The translations under genes and the position numbers were made by a program. Of a stretch of 64,000 nucleotides of DNA, positions 8,197 through 17,911 are shown one piece after another (the stretch's first letter is position 1; each line of letters starts with the position of its first letter). The notes beneath the pieces are model-generated. The model made no database searches. It was not told the DNA's origin and saw only the letters and a list, made by a program, of their open reading frames with translations. Source of the stretch: Clostridium manihotivorum (lineage in GTDB: Bacteria > Bacillota > Clostridia > Clostridiales > Clostridiaceae); assembly GCF_004015185.1 (NCBI RefSeq), contig NZ_CP025746.1, positions 5,473,776 through 5,537,775 on the forward strand. The letters run 5' to 3'.

Positions 8197-9342
8197 TTAC
8201 TCAGTTAAATACTGATTATATAAGCTCACCAAGTTTTTGTCTGTTTCAAAACCTAAATCTTTTAAGCCTTTATCAATTATACTTAGAGCATAAACTAACT
8301 TATCTTCACGAGCATTCTCTCCCATATGACCTATTCTTAAGATTTCATTATAATATGGTTTCAGTGAAGTTATTATTAAAGTATTGTAACTTTTCAACAT
8401 ATGCTCTTTAAGTTTTAATGCCCCTATATTTTCTGGTATTCTTACAGCCGTAACGGTGTTTGAATATCCATCAGATAAAAATAACTCTAGCCCATATTCT
8501 CTTATAGCCTTTCTTACTGCATTTGCACATCTTTCATGTCTTCTAAGGACATTTTCAATGCCTTCTTCCAAAATATTATCTGCAGCTTTACTTAGACCCA
8601 TAATATCACTTATAGGCATAGTGTATGGAAACCATTTGTCTTTATAGTAGTTTTCCCAGATGGTCAAGTTACAATAAAATCCTGTTATAGGAGTTTTTCT
8701 ATTATTCATAGCTGATTTAGCTTTCTCACTGACGCTAACCATAGTAAGTCCAGCTGGTGCTGAAAAAGCTTTCTGTGATCCACCTAAAGCTATATCAATC
8801 TTCCACTTATCCACTCTTATATCCTCGCCTGCCATAGCTGAAACAGAATCTACAACAGTTAATATGCCATACTCATTTAACAGAGGACATATTTTAGACA
8901 AATCATTCAGAACACCTGTAGGAGTATCGCAATGAACTATAGTTGCATACTTAAAGTTATGATCCTTATCTAAGAATTCATTTAGTTTATTTATATCTAT
9001 AGCTTTGTTGTATTCATCTGAAAAAAGTACTCCTTCACCTCCATACATTTCAACAAAATCTTTAAATCCTCTTCCATAGATGCCATTGTCCAATACAAGC
9101 ACTCTATCTCCAGGTTCAGTAAGAGATGCACAGGCTGCTTCTAAGCCTAAAATTCCTTCTCCGCTTAATATGTATACTGGGTTTTCGGTTTTTATTATCT
9201 TCCCAATCTTATCACAAGTATTCTTGTAAAATTCTACGAATTCTTCGTCAACATCTGGATTTGTAGTGGCCTTTGCCCTCTCTAATCTCACGTTTTCTCT
9301 CACACTAGTAGGACCTGGCGCATAGACAAATTTATCATTCAT
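8197..9342 (-). CDS. Class V aminotransferase (alanine/serine-glyoxylate type)
   Basis: 381 residues from ATG 9342, chosen because AGGAGG lies eight bases upstream; an in-frame TTG two codons earlier is too close to the ribosome site. Fold-type I PLP enzyme: VDSVSAMAGEDIRVD supplies the PLP-ring Asp (about 165) and GGSQKAFSAPAG contains the Schiff-base Lys191. The N-terminal YAPGPTSVRENV and the C-terminal Arg-containing LRIGHMGE are typical of the alanine-glyoxylate / serine-pyruvate / (S)-ureidoglycine-glyoxylate group. It probably moves an amino group onto glyoxylate or pyruvate; the donor cannot be set from sequence, and no purine-degradation genes are nearby. It may share a transcript with the ECF S component downstream. 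Confidence 0.85.
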   Translation of the reverse strand: MNDKFVYAPGPTSVRENVRLERAKATTNPDVDEEFVEFYKNTCDKIGKIIKTENPVYILSGEGILGLEAACASLTEPGDRVLVLDNGIYGRGFKDFVEMYGGEGVLFSDEYNKAIDINKLNEFLDKDHNFKYATIVHCDTPTGVLNDLSKICPLLNEYGILTVVDSVSAMAGEDIRVDKWKIDIALGGSQKAFSAPAGLTMVSVSEKAKSAMNNRKTPITGFYCNLTIWENYYKDKWFPYTMPISDIMGLSKAADNILEEGIENVLRRHERCANAVRKAIREYGLELFLSDGYSNTVTAVRIPENIGALKLKEHMLKSYNTLIITSLKPYYNEILRIGHMGENAREDKLVYALSIIDKGLKDLGFETDKNLVSLYNQYLTE

Positions 9343-9405
9343 CAACAATACCTCCTATTTTCTTCCGAATTTATAATATTAATAAAATATCATAAAAAAC
9401 TAAAA

Positions 9406-9433
9406 AAGTGAATTGTATCGATACAATTCACTT
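9406..9433 (-). terminator. Terminator after FNR-like flavoprotein gene
   Basis: AAGTGAATTGTATC and its exact complement form a 28-nt palindrome; on the minus strand a run of six T follows the stem. Confidence 0.8.
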
Positions 9434-9496
9434 CATAATCATCATTTATTATAGTCAAAACGTAATGAAATATAGTTCTTATATTATAATGCCTAA

Positions 9497-10201
9497 CTAG
9501 TTCTCTAAAAATTCCCCTATTGACCAATCTTTCTTGTCTATTAAGATATTTTCAGCCTTAACATTCTTTCCAACTAATCTTTGTATTACATCCTTATCAA
9601 ATAAATAACTTCCAACTATATAATAGATAGCATCTTCTGTTTCAACCAATTGTTCAAGCTTCTCATAAAATTCTTTCCTAGATCTTACCCAATGATTATT
9701 ATAATCTTCGTCTTGTAGCTTATCTAACTCATCTCTATAAATAAATTCTTTCGATGAATCTACATTTACATTTATAACATAAGGTACATTAGTTTTATCA
9801 TTTTTATATGAGAGGATAATAGGTCTCATGGCTGCAATTCCTACTCCCATGGAAAGTAGAATAACAGGTCTATTTTCACGTCTCAAAGTCAATACAGAGC
9901 CTAGTTTGAATAATACCACTTCATCCCCTATTTTCAGTTCAGCTAATTTACTTTTATACTGAGAAGGAGAACTTGGAAATCTTGTTGTAATCCCAATTTT
10001 ACCCTCACTAGGCAAAGTCATTATGGACATATGTCTAACCAAATCCCTATTAGGCTTTTCACCAGCATCAAAACCAACATGGGCAATATGGGTATGTGCA
10101 CCTTCTTGCCAATTAAAGCCTTCTGGCCTTTCAAAATAATAAGTTTTAGTTCCCTTTGCTTCATTAACAATATCTATTACTTTTATATTATGTTTTATCA
10201 T
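9497..10201 (-). CDS. Ferredoxin-NADP reductase-like flavoprotein
   Basis: 234 residues from ATG 10201, which has GAGGTG six bases upstream; an earlier in-frame ATG at 10231 lacks a site. The fold reads as FNR-type: an N-terminal FAD-binding barrel (RPEGFNWQEGAHTHI, then RHMSIMTLPSEGKIGITTR) and a C-terminal nucleotide-binding half beginning PVILLSMGVGIAAMRPII. No cysteine cluster for a 2Fe-2S centre is present. Such proteins transfer electrons between NAD(P)H and a partner protein or act as flavin reductases. It forms a single-gene unit with a strong terminator. Partner and role are unknown. Confidence 0.75.
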   Translation of the reverse strand: MIKHNIKVIDIVNEAKGTKTYYFERPEGFNWQEGAHTHIAHVGFDAGEKPNRDLVRHMSIMTLPSEGKIGITTRFPSSPSQYKSKLAELKIGDEVVLFKLGSVLTLRRENRPVILLSMGVGIAAMRPIILSYKNDKTNVPYVINVNVDSSKEFIYRDELDKLQDEDYNNHWVRSRKEFYEKLEQLVETEDAIYYIVGSYLFDKDVIQRLVGKNVKAENILIDKKDWSIGEFLEN

Positions 10202-10403
10202 ATATTTCACCTCATTGATAATAACTCTCATTTAATAATAACACTATATCTACTCACCGTCAATTGAGTTTACAAAAAGCTTATTAATATATTATATTAC
10301 AAGCTAATTATCTAGCTTTCACTATAGTGTTTTAGCATAGGATGACTATCATATAAAAGTTTGTATATCTTACTGATAACTTGATTTTATATTTATAAAT
10401 ACA

Positions 10404-10443
10404 AAAGACTAAAAGCTCGTGAAAATCCTGAGTTTTAGTCTTT
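10404..10443 (-). terminator. Terminator after GH127 gene
   Basis: AAAGACTAAAAGCTC and GAGTTTTAGTCTTT pair with one bulge; on the minus strand the stem ends in TCTTTTGTATTT. Confidence 0.65.
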
Positions 10444-10482
10444 ACTTTAAATTATTGTTTTAGCTATGCTTAGGATTATTGT

Positions 10483-12756
10483 TTATACTTCATTACTTGT
10501 GGTAATCCTTACTCCAAATACTCTTCCTGCAATCTTTTCTTTACTTGATAAGAACTTGACTTCAACCTTTGACTTTCCTTCAGTTAGACTCTTTGGTATA
10601 GGATAGAACTTATTAAATAAGGTTTGTGGATTGCTAGCATTTAATAGTTCCTCTGCTATCAAAGTTCCATCTACATAAATTCCAAATTCTCTAACATATC
10701 TTGATCCATTAATGAAACATTCCTTATCTTCACCCCAATAAGTCACTGCTAAGTATACTTCACCATCACTTCTTACATTCATCTCATAGCTAAAATATCC
10801 TCCGTCCATAGCTTGACGCCAGCCCTTTCCAGCTTCACTAGAATAATCAGAGCTTGAATTTTCCTGTTTTAGCTTATGTTCTATTTCTGGCTGCTGTTCA
10901 TTTGGATTAACTTGATCTATCGTTACTTTGTTTAAGCTTTCTTCATAGTCCATTTCAGTAAGCTGTGCTTTTTTATATTCTTCTGGTGTCATTCTTGTCC
11001 AATAAATTGTGTATCTCTGATGATGAAGCATGTAAAAAGGAATCAAAGTATATTTTTTATGTCCAGGCTCTGCTATGGCTTCAGTTTCAAAGTTCAAGCT
11101 AGTACCTTCAACTGGCTTTATACAATTTTCAAATTCATCTGTCACTAAGGCGGAAACCGCAATTCCTGGATAGTGGTTTAACTTCAAATGATCATCCAAA
11201 ATATCTGTCTCTGGAAAGTTTTCTCTTCCAAGTGCTCCTGCAAGTACTAAAGGTCCATACATAAAGGCTATTTTATGAGAATCATCCTTTGATGTATACA
11301 CATGCACATTCATAGGCAGGGATACTTCTATAACATCGCCTTTTCTCCAATTGCCTTCTATAGCTATATATCCCATTTCTGAACCTGTATACTCTTCTTT
11401 GCCGTTTACAACTACTTTAACTTCTCCACTTACCCAGTAAGGAACTCTTATATTTATAGTCATGAACTTTTCTTCTGCTTCTTCAAATATAAGTGTTGTT
11501 TTATCTTTTTCAGGAAACTTAGTCTCTTGTCTTAAAACTATCCCATTATCCTCTAACTGTATTCTTGAAGCAATATATAGATTTATGAAAAGCTTATCCT
11601 CTTCTCTATAGTATATATTCCTTGTGTATCTTCCTGGATTCTCCATTCCAGTTCCTGTACAACACCAAAAAGAATTGTCCGGTGAGCAATAAACCTTAAA
11701 ATGTCCTGGCTGAGTGGATACAAAGTAAGTCTTCATACCTGACTCTGGATCTTGAGAGGCAAGTATATGATTGTATAGAGCATTTTCATAGTAGTCAATA
11801 TAGTCAGCCTCATGCTCCCAAGCAAATAGATGTTCTGTAAGCTTTAGCATATTATAAGTGTTACAGGTTTCAGCTGTAGTAACCCCTAATCTTTCTGTGC
11901 TTGGCTTTCCAAAATGTTCATCTATACTATTTCCTCCTATTGCATAAGAACGACTCTTAGTAACTACCTTCCAAAAGTACTTAGCAGCATTTTTGTATTT
12001 TTCTTCTCCTGTAAGCTCATATAACTTTGAAGCACCTATAACCTTTGGTATCTGAGTATTAGCATGCTTTCCTTCTAGCTCATCCTGAAGTTCAGTTAAA
12101 GGAACTAAAGTTTCCTTGTGATAAAATCGCTTAGCTAATTGCAGATAGTCTTCATTTTTAGTAATCTCATAAAGTTTTGCCATGGCTTCACACATACCAC
12201 CATGCTCACAATATAACATCTTATCAAATTGTTCCTCTGTAAGATTGTCAGTTCCTTTTTTAGCCCAATCAGAAAGTTTCTTAACTACTTCAAGTGCTTG
12301 TTCATTACCTGTAAATACATAAGCATCTATAAGTCCAGCAAAAATCTTATTAATGCTATACCAAGGAACCCAGCTGTCACCAAGCTCAAATCTATTAACA
12401 TTAAAGTCTCCACTAAAAACCTTTACGAAACAATCTTTTGGAAAGCCACTAACATATCCTTCCTCATCTAGGCTCTGTAGATATGCAAGTTCAGATACCG
12501 CGTACTTAAGCTTATCATTTAATCTCTCATCCTTATCTTCCACGTACATAGTAGCTAAGGCTGATAAAAAATGCCCTAGTGAATGTCCACTTATAGGTTT
12601 TGACTCCCATCCACCATATCTAGGCTTCTTAGGTTTTTTTCCTATCGCTTCATAGCAAGGTGCTAAAAGTCTATCCGCATCTAAATAAATAAGATATTCT
12701 TTGCCTTTCTCTTGAGATTGTTTAAATATACCATCTAGTAATTGCACTTTTTCCAT
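10483..12756 (-). CDS. GH127 family beta-L-arabinofuranosidase-like glycosidase
   Basis: 757 residues, an (alpha/alpha)6-barrel protein of the former DUF1680 group. Diagnostic motifs are GHSLGHFLSA (57-66), YCEHGGMCEAM (182-192), AETCNTYNML (295-304) and WCCTGTGMENPGR (364-376). In the characterised enzyme HypBA1 a zinc site is built from one Glu and three Cys; the matching residues here would be Glu296, Cys298, Cys365 and Cys366. Members remove beta-L-arabinofuranose from arabino-oligosaccharides or glycoproteins. No signal peptide is seen, so it probably acts in the cytoplasm on imported oligosaccharides. The C-terminal 150 residues look like a beta-sandwich. It is divergent from an AraC regulator that likely controls it. 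Confidence 0.88.
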   Translation of the reverse strand: MEKVQLLDGIFKQSQEKGKEYLIYLDADRLLAPCYEAIGKKPKKPRYGGWESKPISGHSLGHFLSALATMYVEDKDERLNDKLKYAVSELAYLQSLDEEGYVSGFPKDCFVKVFSGDFNVNRFELGDSWVPWYSINKIFAGLIDAYVFTGNEQALEVVKKLSDWAKKGTDNLTEEQFDKMLYCEHGGMCEAMAKLYEITKNEDYLQLAKRFYHKETLVPLTELQDELEGKHANTQIPKVIGASKLYELTGEEKYKNAAKYFWKVVTKSRSYAIGGNSIDEHFGKPSTERLGVTTAETCNTYNMLKLTEHLFAWEHEADYIDYYENALYNHILASQDPESGMKTYFVSTQPGHFKVYCSPDNSFWCCTGTGMENPGRYTRNIYYREEDKLFINLYIASRIQLEDNGIVLRQETKFPEKDKTTLIFEEAEEKFMTINIRVPYWVSGEVKVVVNGKEEYTGSEMGYIAIEGNWRKGDVIEVSLPMNVHVYTSKDDSHKIAFMYGPLVLAGALGRENFPETDILDDHLKLNHYPGIAVSALVTDEFENCIKPVEGTSLNFETEAIAEPGHKKYTLIPFYMLHHQRYTIYWTRMTPEEYKKAQLTEMDYEESLNKVTIDQVNPNEQQPEIEHKLKQENSSSDYSSEAGKGWRQAMDGGYFSYEMNVRSDGEVYLAVTYWGEDKECFINGSRYVREFGIYVDGTLIAEELLNASNPQTLFNKFYPIPKSLTEGKSKVEVKFLSSKEKIAGRVFGVRITTSNEV

Positions 12757-13087
12757 AAATATCTCAACTCCCTTTAAAAATATTTCATTAGTAACTTTCT
12801 ATTCTCTATGTGCTGTCTCACTTCAATACTATAAGAATAAGTTATATCCTATTAACTATAGACTATGTCGAAAAATATAATTAAAATTTACTGGTTATAC
12901 AGAAGATGCTATATGAAATTCTCCAACAGCACCTATACCTTAGGATAAAGTCTATTGTTTCTTAAATATTAAAAGGTGCACTATATTAGTTTTACAAACA
13001 AATTAATACACTGTACAATACTACTATGACACAATAAAAATCCCTTGTCGGTAGACTATATTAACAAAAGGTGGCGAAAATTGACCA

Positions 13088-13981
13088 ATGAAATATCTAA
13101 AAGCTGATATTAGTTCTCCTTTAATTTTCTCTAATTGTGGTAACTTCACTTCTGATAGTAAATGGTTACATATGGAGAGAACCATAGACAACTATGAGCT
13201 TATTATAATGAATAAGGGAACTATGTATATAGAACAAGATGATGAAAAGTATGAATTAAAGGAAGGGGAATTATTACTATTAGAACCATATCGTAACCAT
13301 AAAGGATATGACTATTCGGAAAAAGGAACCTCCTTCTTTTGGCTCCATTTTTATTGTAATGACGATTGTACACTTTATAATCATGAGGAAGCTATGACTG
13401 AGATATCTATGGCTAAAAGTAATCCTTATTTTAATGGTTTAAACTCAAGTGTACTTATTCCTACCATATCAAGGAACTTAAATTTAGACAGAATAAATGT
13501 GTTATTCAGGCAACTGATGCATCTATCGCAATCAACGTATTATACCAGTCACAGTGTAAACTATAACCTTACCTCCCTCTTAATAGAAGTCACTGAACAG
13601 GTCCTGTTAAACTTTGATTCTTCTGTTAAGAATGCTAAGGATGAAGACATATTACCTGAAATATTGCAATGGATAAAGATTCATATAACTCAAAATATAT
13701 CACTGCAAAATGTATCTTATGAATTCAACTTTTCCAAAGAATATCTAGCTCGTTATTTTAAGAAAAGAATGGGGATGAGTATGCAGCAATATATAAATAA
13801 CTTAAGAATATCCAAAGCCAAACAGCTATTATGCAACTCAAGCTTAAATATAAAAGAAATCGCTGAAGAATTAGGCTTCATTGATGAAAAATACTTTCTT
13901 AAGCTATTTAAGAAATATGAAAACTTAACTCCAAAGCAATTTAGAAATGCTTATAATATGACCTTTATTAATAATGTATAA
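13088..13981 (+). CDS. AraC-family transcriptional regulator
   Basis: 297 residues. An N-terminal cupin-like sensor (NKGTMYIEQDDEKYELKEGE at about 55-75) is followed by a C-terminal double helix-turn-helix (about 195-290) with NISLQNVSYEFNFSKEYLARYF and the AraC signature IKEIAEELGFIDEKYFLKLF. It lies divergent to the GH127 gene with 330 bp between them, the usual layout for a sugar-responsive activator of a glycosidase gene. The effector is unknown. A terminator follows immediately. Confidence 0.9.
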   Translation: MKYLKADISSPLIFSNCGNFTSDSKWLHMERTIDNYELIIMNKGTMYIEQDDEKYELKEGELLLLEPYRNHKGYDYSEKGTSFFWLHFYCNDDCTLYNHEEAMTEISMAKSNPYFNGLNSSVLIPTISRNLNLDRINVLFRQLMHLSQSTYYTSHSVNYNLTSLLIEVTEQVLLNFDSSVKNAKDEDILPEILQWIKIHITQNISLQNVSYEFNFSKEYLARYFKKRMGMSMQQYINNLRISKAKQLLCNSSLNIKEIAEELGFIDEKYFLKLFKKYENLTPKQFRNAYNMTFINNV

Positions 13982-14019
13982 AAGTTCGTTAAAATGATTA
14001 TCTTTAGCGGACTTTTTTC
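13981..14019 (+). terminator. Terminator after AraC gene
   Basis: AAGTTCGTTAAA and TTTAGCGGACTT pair with two G-U pairs and are followed by TTTT, directly after the stop codon. Confidence 0.7.
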
Positions 14020-14037
14020 CATATCTGCCAAATATAA

Positions 14038-14110
14038 TTTTTTTGCGCATCTGCCTTTTCGAATGCATATGAGGAAAATTTGGCAGGCGACATAATTTTT
14101 CTTTTTTATT
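14038..14110. repeat. Clostridial ~72-nt repeat, copy 1
   Basis: The core starts TTTTTTGCGCATCTGCC and contains TTTGGCAGGCGACATA; CTGCC and GGCAG are complementary. A copy about 75% identical lies at 55973-56045 inside MITE-like copy C. Both copies follow a terminator-like hairpin. Read on the minus strand both give short frames beginning MSPA, but the frames differ downstream, so protein coding is unlikely. Confidence 0.6.
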
Positions 14111-14193
14111 CATTCTCCAATCTATACATTTAAGGCATATACATATAGTTATGTATAGCTTTATCTAAAATATAGTCTTCTAAAGAATAAAAG

Positions 14194-14243
14194 TTCTTAA
14201 CTTGTTATATTTATAACTTTAAAACAATATAACAAGTTAAGAA
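14194..14243 (-). terminator. Terminator after exonuclease gene
   Basis: TTCTTAACTTGTTATAT and ATATAACAAGTTAAGAA form a 17-bp stem about 40 bp past the stop of the minus-strand exonuclease gene; the minus strand then reads CTTTTATTC. Confidence 0.7.
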
Positions 14244-14281
14244 TTTATTGGAAACATCAGGGTTTGAATGATATTTGAGTA

Positions 14282-15217
14282 CTATGATTTAATATATTTA
14301 AACCTCTTTAAGAATTCTTCTTCATCTAGAAAGCTTATGTTATGACCTATAGCTTTCAGATCCGTTGCTCTTCTAAGCTTAATACTCATTTCTTCTTTGC
14401 GTAAACTCTCTATATCCTTCATATTAGTGACTAGAATAGTAGTCTTTTTACTGACAGAACTTCCTGTAGCTCCACCAAGTTTTCTTACAACTCTCATAGC
14501 TTCATCCCTGGACATAGAATTTAATTTTCCAGTAAATACTACTACCTCATCTTTAAAAGCCTCTGTTATTAATTCATCAAATGCTCTATTTTTTTTATAG
14601 TCATGAATTTTATTAGAGGTTTTATACACCTTCCCCTTAGTTGAAGATGTTTTATACTCATTTCTATCTACATATCCTATAGTTACCCCTAGCAGCTTAG
14701 ATATTTCGTCAATATCGCAGCAATTTAGCTCTTCAGATATATTAAGAAGTATATTGCTACAGGCTAGAGCATCGTATAATGCATCATGGTGCTTAAACTC
14801 ATAACCTAAAAAGTCATTTACTGTGTTAAGCTTAGCATTTTCAATACCTTTATAAAAGCTTTTAGCTAGTTTCATGGTGCATATATATTGAAATGTAGGA
14901 AGCTCAATATCATAAAGCTCTGCAGTTTTTCTTAAAACCGATATGTCAAAGGAAGCATTGTGAGCTATTACTAAGTTACCATTGAAATGATGCTTAATCT
15001 TTTCCCATACTACATCAAACTCTGGCTCCTTCTCTACCATAGCTGGCCTAATTCCATGAATTCCAATGTTTATTGGCATAAATCTCATCTCCATAGGTCT
15101 TATCAAGTGATGTATTCTCTCTACTAATTGTCCATCTTTTACAACCACTATACCTATAGAACATGGACTATTTCTCTTTTCATTTGCAGTTTCAAAATCT
15201 ATTGCTATAAAATTCAT
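14282..15217 (-). CDS. DEDDh 3'-5' exonuclease with C-terminal BRCT domain
   Basis: 311 residues. Residues 1-160 are a DnaQ/epsilon-type exonuclease: Asp7 and Glu9 in IDFET, Asp91 in HNASFD, His144 and Asp149 in HHDALYDA make the complete DEDDh set. Residues about 220-305 are a BRCT domain (VVFTGKLNSMSRDEAMRVV, then KTTILV). Exonuclease-BRCT proteins of Firmicutes are thought to act in DNA repair or proofreading outside the main replicase, which in clostridia carries its own exonuclease in PolC. It stands alone between a terminator and the diguanylate cyclase gene. Confidence 0.88.
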   Translation of the reverse strand: MNFIAIDFETANEKRNSPCSIGIVVVKDGQLVERIHHLIRPMEMRFMPINIGIHGIRPAMVEKEPEFDVVWEKIKHHFNGNLVIAHNASFDISVLRKTAELYDIELPTFQYICTMKLAKSFYKGIENAKLNTVNDFLGYEFKHHDALYDALACSNILLNISEELNCCDIDEISKLLGVTIGYVDRNEYKTSSTKGKVYKTSNKIHDYKKNRAFDELITEAFKDEVVVFTGKLNSMSRDEAMRVVRKLGGATGSSVSKKTTILVTNMKDIESLRKEEMSIKLRRATDLKAIGHNISFLDEEEFLKRFKYIKS

Positions 15218-15330
15218 ATATTCTCCTGTTATAAGTAGTCTACGGCCTTTATGTTAGCCTTCGACATACTATGCTCAATCTTTTCCCCAACAATATTGAA
15301 TATTATCAAAAAAATCTCATTAATATGTAT

Positions 15331-17757
15331 CTATTTAGTTACCTTGTTCTTACTTTTTATTATATGTTTGTATTCATACATACGTCTATCAGCAATTTTT
15401 ATCAATTTATCAAATTCTTTATCTTCCTTAGGATAATTAGCAATACCATAACTATAGCTGCATATAAATCTTTCTCCTCCAAAGCTTATGTGATTCTTTC
15501 TAAAATCATCGATTAATTTTTCAAATCTATTGGTTAAGCTTTCTAAATCTACATTAAAGAATACTCCAACAAATTCATCTCCACCAAATCTCCCTATAAT
15601 ATCAGAATCTCTAAGAAGTCCAGTCAGTCCTCTAGCAAAGGATCTTATAAGCTCATCTCCAGCTAAATGTCCATAGTTATCATTAATAAACTTAAGTTCA
15701 TTCAAATCAAAAACTACTACAAAAAATTCTCTTACCTCCATGCTATCCTTAGCAATGATACTTTTCACTTCTTGCTCAAAATAGCTTCTGTTATACACAT
15801 TAGTTAATTTATCATACCTAGATAAATATATAGTTTCTTCATAGAGTTTATGTTTAGATATTGCAATAGAAGCTTGATTACCCATATATTCCATTAGTTC
15901 TCTATCTATTTCGTCAAAGATATTACTATAAACACTATCTATATTGATAAAACCATAACACTTATCGTCTATAAAAATTGGGGCACTTATAGCAGATTTT
16001 ATTTTTATTCCATCCTCTGTATCCAACATACCTGTAGGATTAATTTTGTCTATATCATTAACAATTACTGTCTTATGAGATCTTTCTTCTTCATTGAACC
16101 ATCCATCTTCTAGCTTTATTGAGAATCTCTCAATTTCCTCTGCCTTATATCCTTTAGCTACAGCTATCTTTAAATTTTCATCATCATCTAATACCAGAAC
16201 AGAACCGCAGCTTCTCGGGTCAATGCAATTAATAACCTTATCTAATATCAGTTGAAGTAACTCATTAATATTAGATATTTCATTAATGCTATATCCTATC
16301 TTTAACATAGCTTCTTTTAAAGTCATTAGCTTATCTATTCTTTCTCTACTTTTCTTCTGTTCCGAAATATCTAGAATTACTCCTATTAGGCCTTTATTAT
16401 CTCCATGCTCATTTGTAACTACAGATTTGCAGAAAATAACATCGTGCTCAGTGTTGTCACTATGCATAAGTCTTGACTCATAAACCTGAGTTTCTCTACT
16501 TTCCATTAAATTTTTATCAGCGTAATTATAAATCTCTGCTGATTCACTTTCAAATATTTCATAGGCAGTCTGCCCTATAACTTGTTTCTTTTCAATTCCT
16601 ATGTATTCTATAAAAGCAGCATTACAATGGTTATATACTCCATCTTTATCTTTCGAGTATATAGGATTAGGAATTGCATCTATAAGAGTCTCGATAAAAT
16701 TCAGATTATCAGCTAAGGCTTCTCTTTGTAATAGCAATTCAGTAACATCATTGAAAATTAATATCTTTCCGATGACTTCACCATTTTTTTCATATACTTT
16801 ATTAATGTTAAGTCTATAATATTTTAATTGCTTGTTATTTTCTATATTAATTATACTTTCATTACAAGAATCATTATTTGCCGCTAGTAATAACTCCTCA
16901 TAATTCTTAAATACTTCATCAAATTTCTTATCCCCAGCTTCTATATACTTTAGCTCTGATATAACCTTTTTAGCTGCGTTATTAAAATTCACTATATTAT
17001 TTTCATAATCAAGTATTACAACTCCATCTAACATGTTAGAAAAAACCTTTTCTAATGCTATTGGTGTTATTTTAAGCAACTTAAATTTCAATATAGCAAA
17101 GCTAGAAATTAAACCAGAAATAGAAAATGCGAAGGGACATAAATCTAAACGAAATGGCAAAACTTTAAACATATAAATTATGTCTGAAACCCATGGAATA
17201 ACCCAGGCAATCATTAAAAACACCATTTGCTTTTTTACGATTGATACAGCCTTAAAATATGCTGATAAAAAAGTAATTAAGCCTAGTACCATTATTGAAT
17301 ACGTATATGCAATATTCACCCAATACCAAGGCCCCTGTACTATCTCTACCATAGGAAAAATACCACTAGTATTCATAGATAGACTTTTATAAAAGAGATG
17401 ATGAAAATCATTGGTATAGTTTAGTACCAATATAATAATAGGAATAACATACAGTAAAAATAATCTCCTATCTTTAAACCTCCCTCTATACCCATTAAAA
17501 TTAATGGCAAATAGCAACCAAGCTACAGGTAAAAAAGATACCCCTAGATATTCTACTTTAATCCAAAACTTTACTGCTTCAATGCTTGTACATAATATTT
17601 CAAAGGCATATCCAAAAGAGTAAATAGCTACAGGTATTAAAGCTATAGCAGCATACTTCTTATCTCTCTGCCATGAAAAATAGCCTAACAGCAGTGAGAT
17701 CAAAGCTGATGCCAACAAGATTATACTCAAAAAGTAATTAACATTCAAAAAAATCAC
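15331..17757 (-). CDS. Membrane-bound diguanylate cyclase with 7TM, PAS, PAS, GAF and GGDEF domains
   Basis: 808 residues. About seven hydrophobic segments in the first 220 residues match the 7TM sensor module found before histidine kinases. Two PAS-like domains follow (about 230-340 and 345-465), then a GAF domain (about 490-640) and a C-terminal GGDEF domain (about 645-800). The active-site motif GGDEF is intact at 725-729 and an RxxD feedback site (RDSD, 716-719) sits five residues before it, so this should be an active, product-inhibited cyclase making c-di-GMP. No EAL or HD-GYP domain is present. The ligands of the sensor domains are unknown. Confidence 0.92.
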   Translation of the reverse strand: MIFLNVNYFLSIILLASALISLLLGYFSWQRDKKYAAIALIPVAIYSFGYAFEILCTSIEAVKFWIKVEYLGVSFLPVAWLLFAINFNGYRGRFKDRRLFLLYVIPIIILVLNYTNDFHHLFYKSLSMNTSGIFPMVEIVQGPWYWVNIAYTYSIMVLGLITFLSAYFKAVSIVKKQMVFLMIAWVIPWVSDIIYMFKVLPFRLDLCPFAFSISGLISSFAILKFKLLKITPIALEKVFSNMLDGVVILDYENNIVNFNNAAKKVISELKYIEAGDKKFDEVFKNYEELLLAANNDSCNESIINIENNKQLKYYRLNINKVYEKNGEVIGKILIFNDVTELLLQREALADNLNFIETLIDAIPNPIYSKDKDGVYNHCNAAFIEYIGIEKKQVIGQTAYEIFESESAEIYNYADKNLMESRETQVYESRLMHSDNTEHDVIFCKSVVTNEHGDNKGLIGVILDISEQKKSRERIDKLMTLKEAMLKIGYSINEISNINELLQLILDKVINCIDPRSCGSVLVLDDDENLKIAVAKGYKAEEIERFSIKLEDGWFNEEERSHKTVIVNDIDKINPTGMLDTEDGIKIKSAISAPIFIDDKCYGFINIDSVYSNIFDEIDRELMEYMGNQASIAISKHKLYEETIYLSRYDKLTNVYNRSYFEQEVKSIIAKDSMEVREFFVVVFDLNELKFINDNYGHLAGDELIRSFARGLTGLLRDSDIIGRFGGDEFVGVFFNVDLESLTNRFEKLIDDFRKNHISFGGERFICSYSYGIANYPKEDKEFDKLIKIADRRMYEYKHIIKSKNKVTK

Positions 17758-17911
17758 CTCTTCTAACTATTATACTAAAATATTCCTCTACAGCTAAATA
17801 AAAACACATAAAATAATGAAGCTACATGCTAATAAATAGGCACATAGCTCCATTTAACTTTAAATCTATTAATTAATAGATAAACGCTCAATATATCTAG
17901 ATGTTATTAGC

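Noticed and set aside
13925..14113. 62-codon minus-strand frame containing RLPNFPHMHSKRQM
   Set aside because: It reads through a terminator hairpin and the ~72-nt repeat; the copy at 55973 does not keep the same frame, so it is a spurious product of the repeat.
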